DNA of 64,000 nucleotides, from NCBI GenBank assembly GCA_009782825.1, contig WRII01000004.1:30605-94604 (forward strand), read 5' to 3'. The position numbers and the translations under genes were made by a program. Shown in pieces: positions 34,613 through 43,424 of the stretch. The notes beneath the pieces were generated by a model. It was not told the origin of the DNA. It did no database searches and worked only from the letters and a program-made list of their open reading frames with translations. Numbering within the stretch: position 1 is the first letter of the stretch; the number at the start of each line of letters is the position of its first letter. This stretch comes from Peptococcaceae bacterium (GTDB taxonomy: Bacteria; Bacillota; Desulfitobacteriia; Desulfitobacteriales; Syntrophobotulaceae).

Positions 34613-35545
34613 CTATTTCTTCCGCAAATACCGCTCAGCTTCCACCGCCGCAACAGCCCCGTCTCCCACCGCTGTCGCCACCTGGCGCAGCACCGTGGTA
34701 CGAATATCCCCCGCCGCGTAAACCCCAGGAATATTGGTTCCCATAGACGCATCCGTCTTAATATATCCTGAGGAATCAATCTCCAAACCTGCAGCGGCAA
34801 AATTAGCCCCTCCCTGGGTTCCTATATAGACAAAGACACCCTCACAGGGCACAAGTTCGATGCTGCCATCAAGCCGGTTTTCCACCTCTACCCCCGTTAC
34901 CTTATCGTTCCCGACAATACTTTTGGGAATGCAATTTAGGCGAAGGTCAATCTTCGGATTTTGACGCACCTCCGCCACAGCGGCAGGGGAAGCCCGGAAT
35001 TCCTCCCGGCGGTGAACCAACGTCACCCGAGAGGCAAACCGCGTCAGATAAGCCGCCTCCTCCAAAGCCGCATTCTTTCCGCCGATCACCACCACCCTCT
35101 TCTCCTTAAAAAAAGGAGCATCACATGTAGCACACTGAGAAACCCCGCGCCCTTGGAAAGCAGCCTCCCCCGGAATATCCAGCGCGCGCTGCCGCGCGCC
35201 CGAGGCCACAACAACTGTTCGGGCCAAGAGCTCCCGCTCAGGAGTACGCACCTTTTTGACGTCCCCCTCCAAGGAAACATCCCGAACCTCCTCAAAGAAA
35301 AACTGCGCCCCCACATTGACCGCCTGTTGATAAAAATCATTCATCAGCTCAAACCCTGAAGCCCCCGAAGGAAACCCCGGGTAATTATCAATGCGATCCG
35401 TCAACGCCGCTTTGCCTCCCGGCCCGGCAGATTCGAACACAGCCACCATCAGCCCGCTGCGAGCCGCGTATATAGCCGCTGTTAATCCAGCCGGGCCGGC
35501 CCCGACAATAGCCATATCCAATGGCTGATCAGAGGTTTTTTGCAT
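34613..35545 (-). CDS. trxB: Thioredoxin reductase
   Basis: A 310-residue flavoprotein that reduces thioredoxin with NADPH. It begins DMAIVGAGPAGLTAAIYAARSG (FAD site), contains the redox pair in SQCATCDAPFF near 135, a GGKNAALEEAAYLTRF NADP-binding segment and the C-terminal GVYAAGDIRT FAD motif. The ATG at 35545, with AAGG upstream, is the true start; the frame stays open about 84 codons further upstream across a hairpin but without homology. The gene stands alone. Confidence 0.92.
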   Translation of the reverse strand: MQKTSDQPLDMAIVGAGPAGLTAAIYAARSGLMVAVFESAGPGGKAALTDRIDNYPGFPSGASGFELMNDFYQQAVNVGAQFFFEEVRDVSLEGDVKKVRTPERELLARTVVVASGARQRALDIPGEAAFQGRGVSQCATCDAPFFKEKRVVVIGGKNAALEEAAYLTRFASRVTLVHRREEFRASPAAVAEVRQNPKIDLRLNCIPKSIVGNDKVTGVEVENRLDGSIELVPCEGVFVYIGTQGGANFAAAGLEIDSSGYIKTDASMGTNIPGVYAAGDIRTTVLRQVATAVGDGAVAAVEAERYLRKK

Positions 35546-35669
35546 TACCTTAGACCTTCTTCCCCATGTTTCTTCCCCGTTTGATTCATATTTGGGGAGG
35601 TATCCACAAGTTTTATTGTAAGGGCTTTTGCGTAAAAAGGCAAACGATGGCTCAGGTTCAGGCAGGTTT

Positions 35670-35725
35670 GGGGGGCATGTCAAATTTGTAGAACTAACAC
35701 TCTCTATAAATTTGACATACCCCCC
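35670..35725. repeat. Long near-perfect stem-loop upstream of trxB
   Basis: GGGGGGCATGTCAAATTTG and ACCCCCC-side arm form a stem of about 22 pairs with two mismatches (left arm 35670-35691, right arm from 35703 to 35725) and a loop of about ten bases. It lies between the unknown gene at 35.9-36.2 kb and trxB, both minus strand. It may terminate the former or shape the trxB leader; no T-run follows on either strand. Confidence 0.65.
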
Positions 35726-35861
35726 ACAGGTACCCAAAGAAAAAACCGCCGCCTCCCTCTGTAGGCCTCTTCCCCAGATAGCATTCCTGTCTTGCAAGAT
35801 CCCATCTTGGAAAGCACCTCATCAAGTTCTGCGTCGGTTCATAGTTCATAGCATATGATCC

Positions 35862-36212
35862 TTAAAAAAAACCGGGTTGACGTATATTCTTGCGAATTTC
35901 GTTGGCCACACGCCAAGTCTCTTGCAAGTGAGGCGTGAGCATTTGAACACGCCCACTATACCGGTCTATCACAAGATCAGGAGAATCAAAATCATCATCA
36001 AACATTTCACGTTTAATATCGACCACAATCTTATCCTCATTGATCTTAGGAGGAGCCACATTTTTAATAGACTTTTCAGTCGTATCTATAAGTTCATGCA
36101 CATCTTTTTCCGGAAATCCTTCATGCAACAAAATCTCACGGACTTGTCCCAAAGAATAATCCAACGTCAGCAAAACTTGGGCGCGACGCAAAAGCTCGGT
36201 ATCGTTCTGCAT
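35862..36212 (-). CDS. Hypothetical protein
   Basis: A 116-residue soluble protein, acidic in the middle (REMFDDDFDSPDLVIDRY), with an N-terminal helical half (LLRRAQVLLTLDYSLGQVRE, ILLHEGFPEKDVHELID) and no known motif. AGAGGTGG is upstream of the ATG. It is separated from the next gene upstream by about 110 bases. I do not recognise a family. Confidence 0.6.
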   Translation of the reverse strand: MQNDTELLRRAQVLLTLDYSLGQVREILLHEGFPEKDVHELIDTTEKSIKNVAPPKINEDKIVVDIKREMFDDDFDSPDLVIDRYSGRVQMLTPHLQETWRVANEIRKNIRQPGFF

Positions 36213-36324
36213 TATGCCACCTCTTTATATATCCGCCTTTCATCAAATTGCGGATATTACTCTCCTTCTCCACTATTTTTTCCGGCGCTGCCGCCCCTAT
36301 ACCGAACGTTTTTTTACTCCATTC

Positions 36325-36837
36325 TCAAATGCTACCTGCACGCCCAGAGATATCTGCTAAATTTATAATAATAGAATAAACTTGTTCACTAATAAGATAT
36401 TTATTAATCTCCCCCTCAGCCGCCGTCAGCATAGGTACAGTCCCTGGAGTCTCCTGAGTCCGACAATCCTTTTCCACAACGGACATGACAAACTCAAAGC
36501 TCCTGGCTGACAATTGCAGTTGCTTCAATTCGTCATCCCCCACATACATAATCCAATACCCGGTAGAAATTGTCGTATCCTGATACAACCCCGCAAAGAC
36601 ATTGGGCAGTGAGAGAGAATCTGACGAAGAAATATCTATAGCCGCAGAATCTTCTGTGTCTGACGGCAAAACAATTTCGCCCAGGGCCGGACTAGCCTCA
36701 TCGTCGCCTTTAAGGAAGCTTAAAATATTAGGAAACAGCAGATAAATTACGACCCCAATAATCAATAATCCCAAAGCAACCATCTTAATATCCGACACAA
36801 AACTTTTCTGCGGAGGACGTCCCCACGCCGTACCCAT
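36325..36837 (-). CDS. Hypothetical membrane-anchored protein
   Basis: A 170-residue protein with one helix near the start (MVALGLLIIGVVIYLLF, about residues 20-36) after a positively charged head, then an extracytoplasmic domain with DTEDSAAIDISSSDSLSLPN and a C-terminal part ending SIIINLADISGRAGSI. No motif is recognised. GGGGGTG lies upstream of the ATG. Confidence 0.6.
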   Translation of the reverse strand: MGTAWGRPPQKSFVSDIKMVALGLLIIGVVIYLLFPNILSFLKGDDEASPALGEIVLPSDTEDSAAIDISSSDSLSLPNVFAGLYQDTTISTGYWIMYVGDDELKQLQLSARSFEFVMSVVEKDCRTQETPGTVPMLTAAEGEINKYLISEQVYSIIINLADISGRAGSI

Positions 36838-36965
36838 AGGTTCACCCCCATTTTCTTCTCTTCAATAAATACGTGAGTGCGATGATGAATATCACAGGTT
36901 TGCGGGTAGTCGTACGAATTTTGTATCTCGGTCCTAAATTCTCGATCATGGGCTCTCTATCATGA

Positions 36966-37001
36966 ACAGGACATATCTTGATCACAGGACATATCTTGAT
37001 C
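36966..37001 (+). repeat. 18-bp direct repeat, two perfect copies
   Basis: ACAGGACATATCTTGATC occurs twice in tandem (36966-36983, 36984-37001), immediately upstream of the uvrC promoter. A regulator site or a simple duplication are both possible. Confidence 0.7.
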
Positions 37002-37008
37002 ATGACAG

Positions 37009-37037
37009 TTGACATGCGGAAATGTACACTGCACAAT
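37009..37037 (+). promoter_or_regulatory. Possible uvrC promoter
   Basis: TTGACA (37009-37014) and CACAAT (37032-37037) are 17 bases apart and about 40 bases before the uvrC start. Confidence 0.45.
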
Positions 37038-37077
37038 AAGAAGGGATCAAGCGTCAATTCCTAGGAACGAGGTCAAT

Positions 37078-39009
37078 ATGGAACATAAATCATCCAATAT
37101 AAATATAAAACCTGAGATAACAATATCGGAAAACAATCCAGCAGATCAGACTCAAGCCCCGTCAAAGGCTCCTGCTCAGTCCCAGGATCCACCACATCTC
37201 CCAACCCCTCCCTCCTCCCCCGACACCCTCCAAGCCAAGCTCACCCTGCTCCCCAACGCCCCCGGCGTCTACCTCATGCGCAACAGCACCAACCGCGTCA
37301 TCTACGTCGGTAAAGCCAAAATCCTCAAAAATCGCGTCCGTTCCTATTTCATCGGCTCCCACGACTCCAAAACAGAACGCATGATCAGCGAAATTGCCGA
37401 TTTCGAATACATCCTCACCCAATCCGAAGTCGAAGCCCTCGTCCTCGAATACAACCTCATCAAAAAATACCTCCCCCCCTACAACATCCTTCTCCGCGAC
37501 GGCAAATCATACCCCTACATCCTCATCACCGCCGAAGCCAACCCCCGCATCCTGGTCACCCGCCAAATCGAAGGTCAAATGGCCGCCGCCAAACCTCAGC
37601 GTTCCAAAGCCAACCAGCGTATCCTCGCCGGGAAATACTTCGGCCCCTACCCCAGCGCCTCCGCCGCCCGGGAAACCGCCGCCCTGCTCAACCGCCTCTT
37701 CCCCCTGCGCAAATGCCGGCAAATCCCCAAAAAAGCCTGCCTCTACGCCCACATCGACCAATGCCTGGCCCCCTGCGTCACCCCCATCGCCCCCGAAACC
37801 TACGACGCCCTCATTGAAAAAATCACCGCCTTCCTGCGCGGTCATCAAAAAGACATCGTCAAACAACTCGAACAGAAAATGGCCGCCGCCTCAGAAGCCC
37901 TGGAATTCGAAACCGCCGCCGGCTACCGCGACCTCCTGGACGCCCTCCGCCTCATCCGCGAGAAACAATCCGTTTCCTCCACAGACTACACCATTCGGGA
38001 CATCGTCGGGTTCGCCGCCGGCGACGAAGCCCTCAGCATCCAAATCTTTTATTTCCGTTCCGGCCAGCTCTCCTCCCGGGACAGTTTCCTTCTGCCCTAC
38101 TACAGCGACCCCGAAGACGCCTTCATCTCCTTTCTCCTCCAGCGCTACACCGACAGCATAACCCTGCCCGAAGAAATCTGCATCCCCCCTCTGAGCACCT
38201 CCCTTTGCGAACTCCTTCCCATCGTCATCCCCAAACGCGGCCGCCTGCACGATCTTGTCCTTCTGGCCAATGACAACGCTCAAAATCAATTAGACCAAAA
38301 AATCTCCCTGGCCCAAGAACACCTCACCGCCGCCAAATGCGCCCAAGAAGACCTGGCCCAGCTCCTCAACCTCCCCCCCATCCATGTCATCGAAGCCTTC
38401 GACATCTCCAACCTCCGCGCCTCACAAATCGTCTGTGGCATGGTACAGTTCGCCCACGGCAAACCCGTCCGTACCAATTACCGTAAATTCTCCATCAAAG
38501 ACATGGACCATCCCGACGACCGGGCCTGCATCAAACAAGCCGTCAGCCGGCGCTACCACCGCCTCATCGAAGAAGAACACCCCCTTCCCGATCTCATCCT
38601 TGTGGACGGCGGTCTCTCCCAAGTACACGGAGCCGAAGAAGCCCTTGCCTCCCTCAACCTCACCCTCCCCGTCGCCGGCATGATCAAAGACGACCGCCAC
38701 CGAACACGCACCCTCGTCACCCCCCAAAATCCCCAGCTCACCTTAACTCCCGAAGTCTTCCATCTGATCGAACAGATACAGGAAGAAGTCCATCGCTTCG
38801 CCATCACCTTCCACCGGCAAAAACGCCAGCACGACTTCCTTATCTCCGAACTGGACGCCATCCCCGGCATCGGCCGCAAACGCCGCCTGCTCCTGCTCAA
38901 ATATTTCGGCAGCCTCGACGCCATAAAAAAGGCCTCCTGTGCCGATCTGCAAGGCGCCGGGCTACCCCTCAGCACGGCTCAGAATCTTATCGATTATTTT
39001 CATCACTAA
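37078..39009 (+). CDS. uvrC: UvrABC system protein C
   Basis: The dual-incision nuclease of nucleotide excision repair, 643 residues. After a 45-residue Ser/Pro/Gln-rich head comes the GIY-YIG domain (NAPGVYLMRN, VIYVGKAKILKNRVRSYF), the UvrB-binding UVR segment (KQLEQKMAAASEALEFETAA), the RNase H-like C-terminal nuclease (VIEAFDISNLRASQIVCGMV, LPDLILVDGG) and the helix-hairpin-helix LDAIPGIGRKRRLLLLKYFG. Third codon positions are very rich in C, matching the strand-wide C bias. GAGGT lies 4 bases before ATG 37078. It is one of few long housekeeping genes on the plus strand. Confidence 0.95.
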   Translation: MEHKSSNINIKPEITISENNPADQTQAPSKAPAQSQDPPHLPTPPSSPDTLQAKLTLLPNAPGVYLMRNSTNRVIYVGKAKILKNRVRSYFIGSHDSKTERMISEIADFEYILTQSEVEALVLEYNLIKKYLPPYNILLRDGKSYPYILITAEANPRILVTRQIEGQMAAAKPQRSKANQRILAGKYFGPYPSASAARETAALLNRLFPLRKCRQIPKKACLYAHIDQCLAPCVTPIAPETYDALIEKITAFLRGHQKDIVKQLEQKMAAASEALEFETAAGYRDLLDALRLIREKQSVSSTDYTIRDIVGFAAGDEALSIQIFYFRSGQLSSRDSFLLPYYSDPEDAFISFLLQRYTDSITLPEEICIPPLSTSLCELLPIVIPKRGRLHDLVLLANDNAQNQLDQKISLAQEHLTAAKCAQEDLAQLLNLPPIHVIEAFDISNLRASQIVCGMVQFAHGKPVRTNYRKFSIKDMDHPDDRACIKQAVSRRYHRLIEEEHPLPDLILVDGGLSQVHGAEEALASLNLTLPVAGMIKDDRHRTRTLVTPQNPQLTLTPEVFHLIEQIQEEVHRFAITFHRQKRQHDFLISELDAIPGIGRKRRLLLLKYFGSLDAIKKASCADLQGAGLPLSTAQNLIDYFHH

Positions 39010-39010
39010 C

Positions 39011-39088
39011 GCGGGCTGCGCCCGCAAGTGGTCAGGGGTTAGTGGTTAGTGGTCAGGGATTTTCTTGTTTTTTTATTGTCACTTCGCG
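39011..39088 (+). repeat. Dispersed intergenic repeat, copy 1
   Basis: Starts right after the uvrC stop with the hairpin GCGGGCTGCGCCCGC, then AAGTGGTCAGGGGTTAGTGG and TTTTCTTGTTTTTTTATTG. It is inverted relative to copies at 39421-39516 and 55552-55645, with about 85-90 percent similarity. The leading hairpin followed by a later T-run may act as a terminator for uvrC. Confidence 0.8.
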
Positions 39089-39420
39089 CCCATAAGTTAC
39101 TAATTATGGGTTTTTGTGCACACTCATTTTTTTTCATTAATATATAAATTAATGAAAAAATTATTGATTCTTAAGTCCTAATTACGGATTAGAGATCCGT
39201 CGTCATCACCCATATATCCCAATAATATAAAAAATATTTTCAATTAATTTATAGAATAAATTGAAGCATGTTGTGTTCTATCTCTGTGTACACATGATCT
39301 CCCCAGATGAATCATGCTATTATTACTATTATGGTTATGGTTATGGTTATGCCATAGAGTTAGTCTCCATTGCCTGATCACTGTATAGTCAACCTCATAA
39401 GACAACTAACTGTTAGTAAC
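39089..39420. other. AT-rich spacer between inverted repeat copies
   Basis: About 330 bases with no supportable frame. It is AT-rich and contains ATGGTTATGG-type micro-repeats (around 39325-39350). Flanked by inverted copies of the dispersed repeat, it resembles the inside of a non-coding miniature element. Confidence 0.5.
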
Positions 39421-39516
39421 TTACAGACGCGAAGCATCAATGAAAAAACAAGAAAATCCAATACTGACCACTAACCACTAATCACTGACCACTTGCGGGC
39501 AAAGCCCGCATTAGGG
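39421..39516 (-). repeat. Dispersed intergenic repeat, copy 2
   Basis: Holds TTACAGACGCGAAGC at the left and the hairpin GCGGGCAAAGCCCGC at the right, the complement of copy 1. With copy 1 it forms a roughly 500-bp inverted structure downstream of uvrC and upstream of the Cna-B-like gene. Confidence 0.8.
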
Positions 39517-39531
39517 AGGCAAAACATAAAA

Positions 39532-40392
39532 ATGAGCGCACGAAAAATCATTTCTCCTTTAATGGCCATAGCTTTGCTATCAGGTTTTTTTCCATCTCCG
39601 GCCTTAGCCCAAGCTTCCTGTACCCACTGTGGAGCCGACATCAATACCCATGTGACAGTCAAAATACAAGTGCTCTGGCAAGGCGACGAACCCATTCAGG
39701 ATCAACGCCCCCAAAGTGTAGAAGTATCTATAGAGAGAGAAGTCCAAGATGATAACGGCCAAAGATCTATAATACCTCTTGATAGAGATCGCATCACAGC
39801 CACATCTCATGCTTCCCCTTATATGGGATGGGCAGTCAGCTTTACCTGTTGCCCCGACGGCAAAAAAACTATAAAATATGATGTCAAACAAAATGAAGGC
39901 GCAGACATCCCCGGCTACCACACCGAAATCACGAGCGCGGATGGCGTGAATTTCACGATCACAAACGTCCTGCAACAGAACCATCCTTCACAAACCGATT
40001 CTCAGGAAATCGTTTATGTGACAGTATTCTGGAACGATAACTATAACGCCAAACATCTGCGCCCCAAAAATGTAGAAATCACTTTGCACCAAGACAACGG
40101 CACTCAAATGACAGGCCTCGCTACAAGTGCCAATGGATGGGCCTGCCGATTTAGTGGAAGTGGCTTCGATACCGACACCCCAGGAAAATATTATGTTGTC
40201 AAACCGAATCTCATCGCCTATGACACCCTCGTGAAACAGGATCCGACAGATCCTGCCGGCCAAACATTCACCATAACCAACACACTTAAAGCACATATCG
40301 TTCCTAAAAAACATACTACAGCAAAGATTCAAGACAAGAAACCTGCCACAACAGGAACTGCCGTACCCGTGCCAAAAGTTCCTCTTTTCTGA
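39532..40392 (+). CDS. Secreted Cna-B-like protein
   Basis: A 286-residue protein with a signal peptide (KIISPLMAIALLSGFFPSPALA) cut near residue 26. Two beta-domain units follow, each starting with VTVKIQVLWQGDE or VTVFWNDNYN and ending in a FTITN motif, the Cna protein B-type fold of Gram-positive surface proteins. A Cys pair region (CTHCGAD) follows the signal. The C-terminus is Thr/Lys-rich but I see no LPxTG sorting motif. The role, adhesion or wall stiffening, is inferred. Start ATG 39532 has GGGAGG upstream. Confidence 0.7.
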   Translation: MSARKIISPLMAIALLSGFFPSPALAQASCTHCGADINTHVTVKIQVLWQGDEPIQDQRPQSVEVSIEREVQDDNGQRSIIPLDRDRITATSHASPYMGWAVSFTCCPDGKKTIKYDVKQNEGADIPGYHTEITSADGVNFTITNVLQQNHPSQTDSQEIVYVTVFWNDNYNAKHLRPKNVEITLHQDNGTQMTGLATSANGWACRFSGSGFDTDTPGKYYVVKPNLIAYDTLVKQDPTDPAGQTFTITNTLKAHIVPKKHTTAKIQDKKPATTGTAVPVPKVPLF

Positions 40393-40520
40393 CTGCACCT
40401 AAATAACTTTATCTATAATTGCATAATCCTGTAAATTCTGCAAACTATATGGAAGGAAAAGTCTTCCTTGTCTGTTCAGAATCCTAATTCCCGTTGTCCG
40501 TATCAGATTGGAGTGATAAT

Positions 40521-41507
40521 TTGAAATCCCAGAACGATCTTTTTTTTCTTCCTTCTGCCTTCGTTTCCCCGAGCCAGAAACCCCATCCCTGTATTCTCTC
40601 CATATCCTCTGCCTCCTTGCCCCAGAAGAAGAAATCCAACAAAATGATGCTGCCCGATAAGGTCAAAGTACTTATCTCACTGAGCGCCATCGGCCTCACC
40701 CTCCTGTTAGGAACCATGATGGCATACAGTATGTCCCAGAGACACTATATCCAGCAATTCAAACCCCAAATCGCTTATATCTCAAGCATAGAAAAACAAA
40801 TCGAAGACAAAAACAGCGAAATTACCCAACTCAAAGGGCAACTCGACACCATCAACATGACCTTGGACTCCATCGCCAACATGCACAACAAAATATTCGC
40901 CATGCTCGATTATACCTCCGGCCCCGTCGCATCCCTCTCTCCCCTCCCTTCCAAAAGCACATCCCACATCATCAACCTTGAAAACACTCCCACAATTGCC
41001 AGCAAAGTCACCTCTCTGGATGAAGCCTCAGAGCAAACCCAAACCTACCTCTCCTCCATGGAACCCTATCACGATCAACTCGTTATCGCTTACAATGATA
41101 AACAAAAACACATGCCCAACAGCTTACCCCTGATCGGGCCGATTTCCTCCCCTTTCGGGAATCGGCCCGATCCTTTCAACCCCCAAGTCATTGAATTCCA
41201 CCACGGCATTGACATCATGGCCCCCTATGGTACACCCCTCAAAGCTACCGCAGACGGCATCATCCTCTCCGCCGCTTACGACTCCGGCTGGGGCTATTGC
41301 ATCACCATTGATCACGGCTACAGTGTCACCACCCTTTACGCCCATCTCTCCCAGATGGACAAACATCCCGGCCAGGAAGTCAAGCGCGGCGCCATTATCG
41401 GATACACAGGAAATTCCGGCCGCAGTACCGGCAGCCATTTACACTATGGCATCTTGATCAACGGCCAGGCTGTTGATCCGTTGAAATTCTCTCAAGAAAC
41501 ACAATAG
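40521..41507 (+). CDS. M23 family metallopeptidase with membrane anchor and coiled coil
   Basis: A peptidoglycan endopeptidase. One transmembrane helix (VLISLSAIGLTLLLGTMMAY), a coiled coil (IEKQIEDKNSEITQLKGQLD) and the C-terminal M23 domain (HHGIDIMAPYGTPLKATADG, SHLHYGI) carry the HxxxD and HxH zinc ligands. It resembles sporulation or division hydrolases such as SpoIIQ-type proteins, but its precise role is unknown. The start is uncertain: TTG 40521 has GGAGTGA upstream, while ATG 40644 sits just before the helix and has only weak purines. Confidence 0.85.
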   Translation: MKSQNDLFFLPSAFVSPSQKPHPCILSISSASLPQKKKSNKMMLPDKVKVLISLSAIGLTLLLGTMMAYSMSQRHYIQQFKPQIAYISSIEKQIEDKNSEITQLKGQLDTINMTLDSIANMHNKIFAMLDYTSGPVASLSPLPSKSTSHIINLENTPTIASKVTSLDEASEQTQTYLSSMEPYHDQLVIAYNDKQKHMPNSLPLIGPISSPFGNRPDPFNPQVIEFHHGIDIMAPYGTPLKATADGIILSAAYDSGWGYCITIDHGYSVTTLYAHLSQMDKHPGQEVKRGAIIGYTGNSGRSTGSHLHYGILINGQAVDPLKFSQETQ

Positions 41508-41518
41508 AATAGGGAGAG

Positions 41519-43267
41519 TTACTCTCCCAGTAAATGCCGAACAGGAGCCAAGAACGCCTCCTCCACCCGTTCCCGCAGCCGGGGATCCTCACCTGCGCTC
41601 TTCAGCGAATAATAGAACTTAATCTTAGGTTCCGTCCCCGACGGCCGTACCATGACAAAACCGCCCCCCTGCAGCGAAAACCGCAGCACATCAGCCTCAG
41701 GCAGCGTGATCTCCTCTTGTGTCCCCGCCGGCAAATCGCGCGAAATCCGCGCCTTATAGTCCTCAACACGTTCAATAGTATATCCGGCCAAAGACCTCAG
41801 TGTGCTGCTGCGCATAATCCTCATGATCTCTTCCATTGTTTGGCGTCCGTTTATCCCCGTCAACGTAATAGATCTCTGGGTATCGTCATAATATCCGTAC
41901 TGCTCATGAAGCTCCTGCAGAACTTCCCACAAAGATTTCTTCTCCACACACTTATAATAGAGAGCCGCCTCACTCAGAAGCACCGCCGCCCCCACAGCAT
42001 CCTTATCCCGCGCATATGTGCCCGCCAAATACCCGAGACTCTCTTCAAAGCCCAACAAAAAATGGCCGCGCCCGGTCGTTTCCATGTCCATAATCTGCTC
42101 CCCAATAAACTTAAACCCCACATGGACATTGCGCACCTCAACCCCAGCCTGCCTGGCAATAGGCTCCGCCAAGTCCGTGCTGGCAACCGTTTTAACCACC
42201 ACCGCGTCCTCCTCCAAGTGACCCAAGGCACGCTTTTGCCGGATCAGATAGGTCATCAGCAGAATACCAATCTGATTTCCCGTAAATCCCCGGTAAACCC
42301 CCTCAGCATCGCGCACCGCAAGCCCCAAGCGATCCGCATCCGGATCACTGATCAACACAATATCCGCCTCCCGGCTTTTCGCCAAGTCCAACGCCATAGC
42401 AAAAGCCCCCGGATCCTCCGGATTCGGCACCCGCACCGTAGGAAAACTTCCATCCGGCAATTCCTGCTCCGGCACAACATGAACCTGAGAAAACCCCACC
42501 CAGGCCAACATCCTGCGCACCGGCACATTGCCCGTTCCGTGCAGCGGAGAATAGACAATACTCAGGTCATGGCCCCGTTCACGAATCAGCTCCGGCTGAA
42601 CCAGAGTCTTTTCCACCGCCTGCATATAAGATTCATCCATGTCCGCTCCCAGTAGAGTGCGCCACGACTCCCAGCTTCCGGGAGCCGGGACATCAATCCT
42701 CCAGCTATCCCGCTCACTCATATAGCGCAGAATTTCATCCGCCTTTTGCGCGCCCACCTGGCTGCCGTCTTCCCAATACACCTTGTAGCCATTATGCTCC
42801 TGGGGATTATGGCTGGCCGTCACCATAACTCCGGCCATAGTGTTCAACTTGCGCACCGCAAAGGACAATTCCGGCGTTGGACGCAGCGCGTCAAAAACAT
42901 AAGAACGAATACCGTTAGCCGCCAGCACACGGGCCGTTTCTTCTGCAAAAACATCGGAAAAATGCCGGCAATCATAAGCAATCACCACACCTCGCGCACA
43001 GGCCTCCGGACCGCATCTTTTGATCGTATCACTGAGCGCCTGGGTCACCCGGCGCACCACATAAACATTCATGCGGTTGCTGCCCGCCCCCAAAACACCA
43101 CGCAGTCCCGCCGTACCAAACTCAAGATCCGCATAAAACCGATCAAAAACCTCCTCCGGCGACTCTGCCAATCCAGTCAGCTCTCTGCGCGTCTCCTCGT
43201 CAAAATAGAGATCCTCTCTCCACAAGTGGTAAAGGGCTGCGACTCTTTGGGCTTTCTTTGCGTCCAT
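41519..43267 (-). CDS. pgcA: Phosphoglucomutase/phosphomannomutase
   Basis: Interconverts glucose-1-phosphate and glucose-6-phosphate. The 582-residue protein has the phospho-Ser loop TASHNPQEHNGYKVYW, metal loop DPDADRLGLAV, sugar-binding GFEESLGYLAG and the C-terminal phosphate loop PSGTEPKIKFY. Length and order match alpha-phosphoglucomutases of Firmicutes. AAAGGAG precedes the ATG. It is divergent from glk, which makes glucose-6-phosphate, so the two share a 157-base regulatory gap with a duplicated TCTGACAATTATCT. Confidence 0.93.
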   Translation of the reverse strand: MDAKKAQRVAALYHLWREDLYFDEETRRELTGLAESPEEVFDRFYADLEFGTAGLRGVLGAGSNRMNVYVVRRVTQALSDTIKRCGPEACARGVVIAYDCRHFSDVFAEETARVLAANGIRSYVFDALRPTPELSFAVRKLNTMAGVMVTASHNPQEHNGYKVYWEDGSQVGAQKADEILRYMSERDSWRIDVPAPGSWESWRTLLGADMDESYMQAVEKTLVQPELIRERGHDLSIVYSPLHGTGNVPVRRMLAWVGFSQVHVVPEQELPDGSFPTVRVPNPEDPGAFAMALDLAKSREADIVLISDPDADRLGLAVRDAEGVYRGFTGNQIGILLMTYLIRQKRALGHLEEDAVVVKTVASTDLAEPIARQAGVEVRNVHVGFKFIGEQIMDMETTGRGHFLLGFEESLGYLAGTYARDKDAVGAAVLLSEAALYYKCVEKKSLWEVLQELHEQYGYYDDTQRSITLTGINGRQTMEEIMRIMRSSTLRSLAGYTIERVEDYKARISRDLPAGTQEEITLPEADVLRFSLQGGGFVMVRPSGTEPKIKFYYSLKSAGEDPRLRERVEEAFLAPVRHLLGE

Positions 43268-43424
43268 GGGGAAGCACTCCTTTCTGCTGACAATTATCTG
43301 TCTTCTGACAATTATCTTTTCAACCTTATTTCTCCAAAATCTCTCACCAAACTTATTGTTCCAAAATTCCTTGCCAGATACACACCATACTCTGTATAAT
43401 GAAGCGGTGAATTGAGGTGACCCT

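Noticed and set aside
35600..35861. T-box or riboswitch before trxB
   Set aside because: The strong hairpin lacks T-box motifs, and no known riboswitch core was recognised.
36842..37057. Short minus-strand frame before uvrC
   Set aside because: Overlaps the 18-bp repeat and uvrC promoter, with no motif or binding site.
37394..38161. Long open frame inside uvrC, Ser/Pro-rich
   Set aside because: It is a shadow in another frame of the C-rich uvrC gene and has no family match or ribosome binding site.
39089..39420. Coding region between inverted repeats
   Set aside because: All frames are broken and AT-rich.
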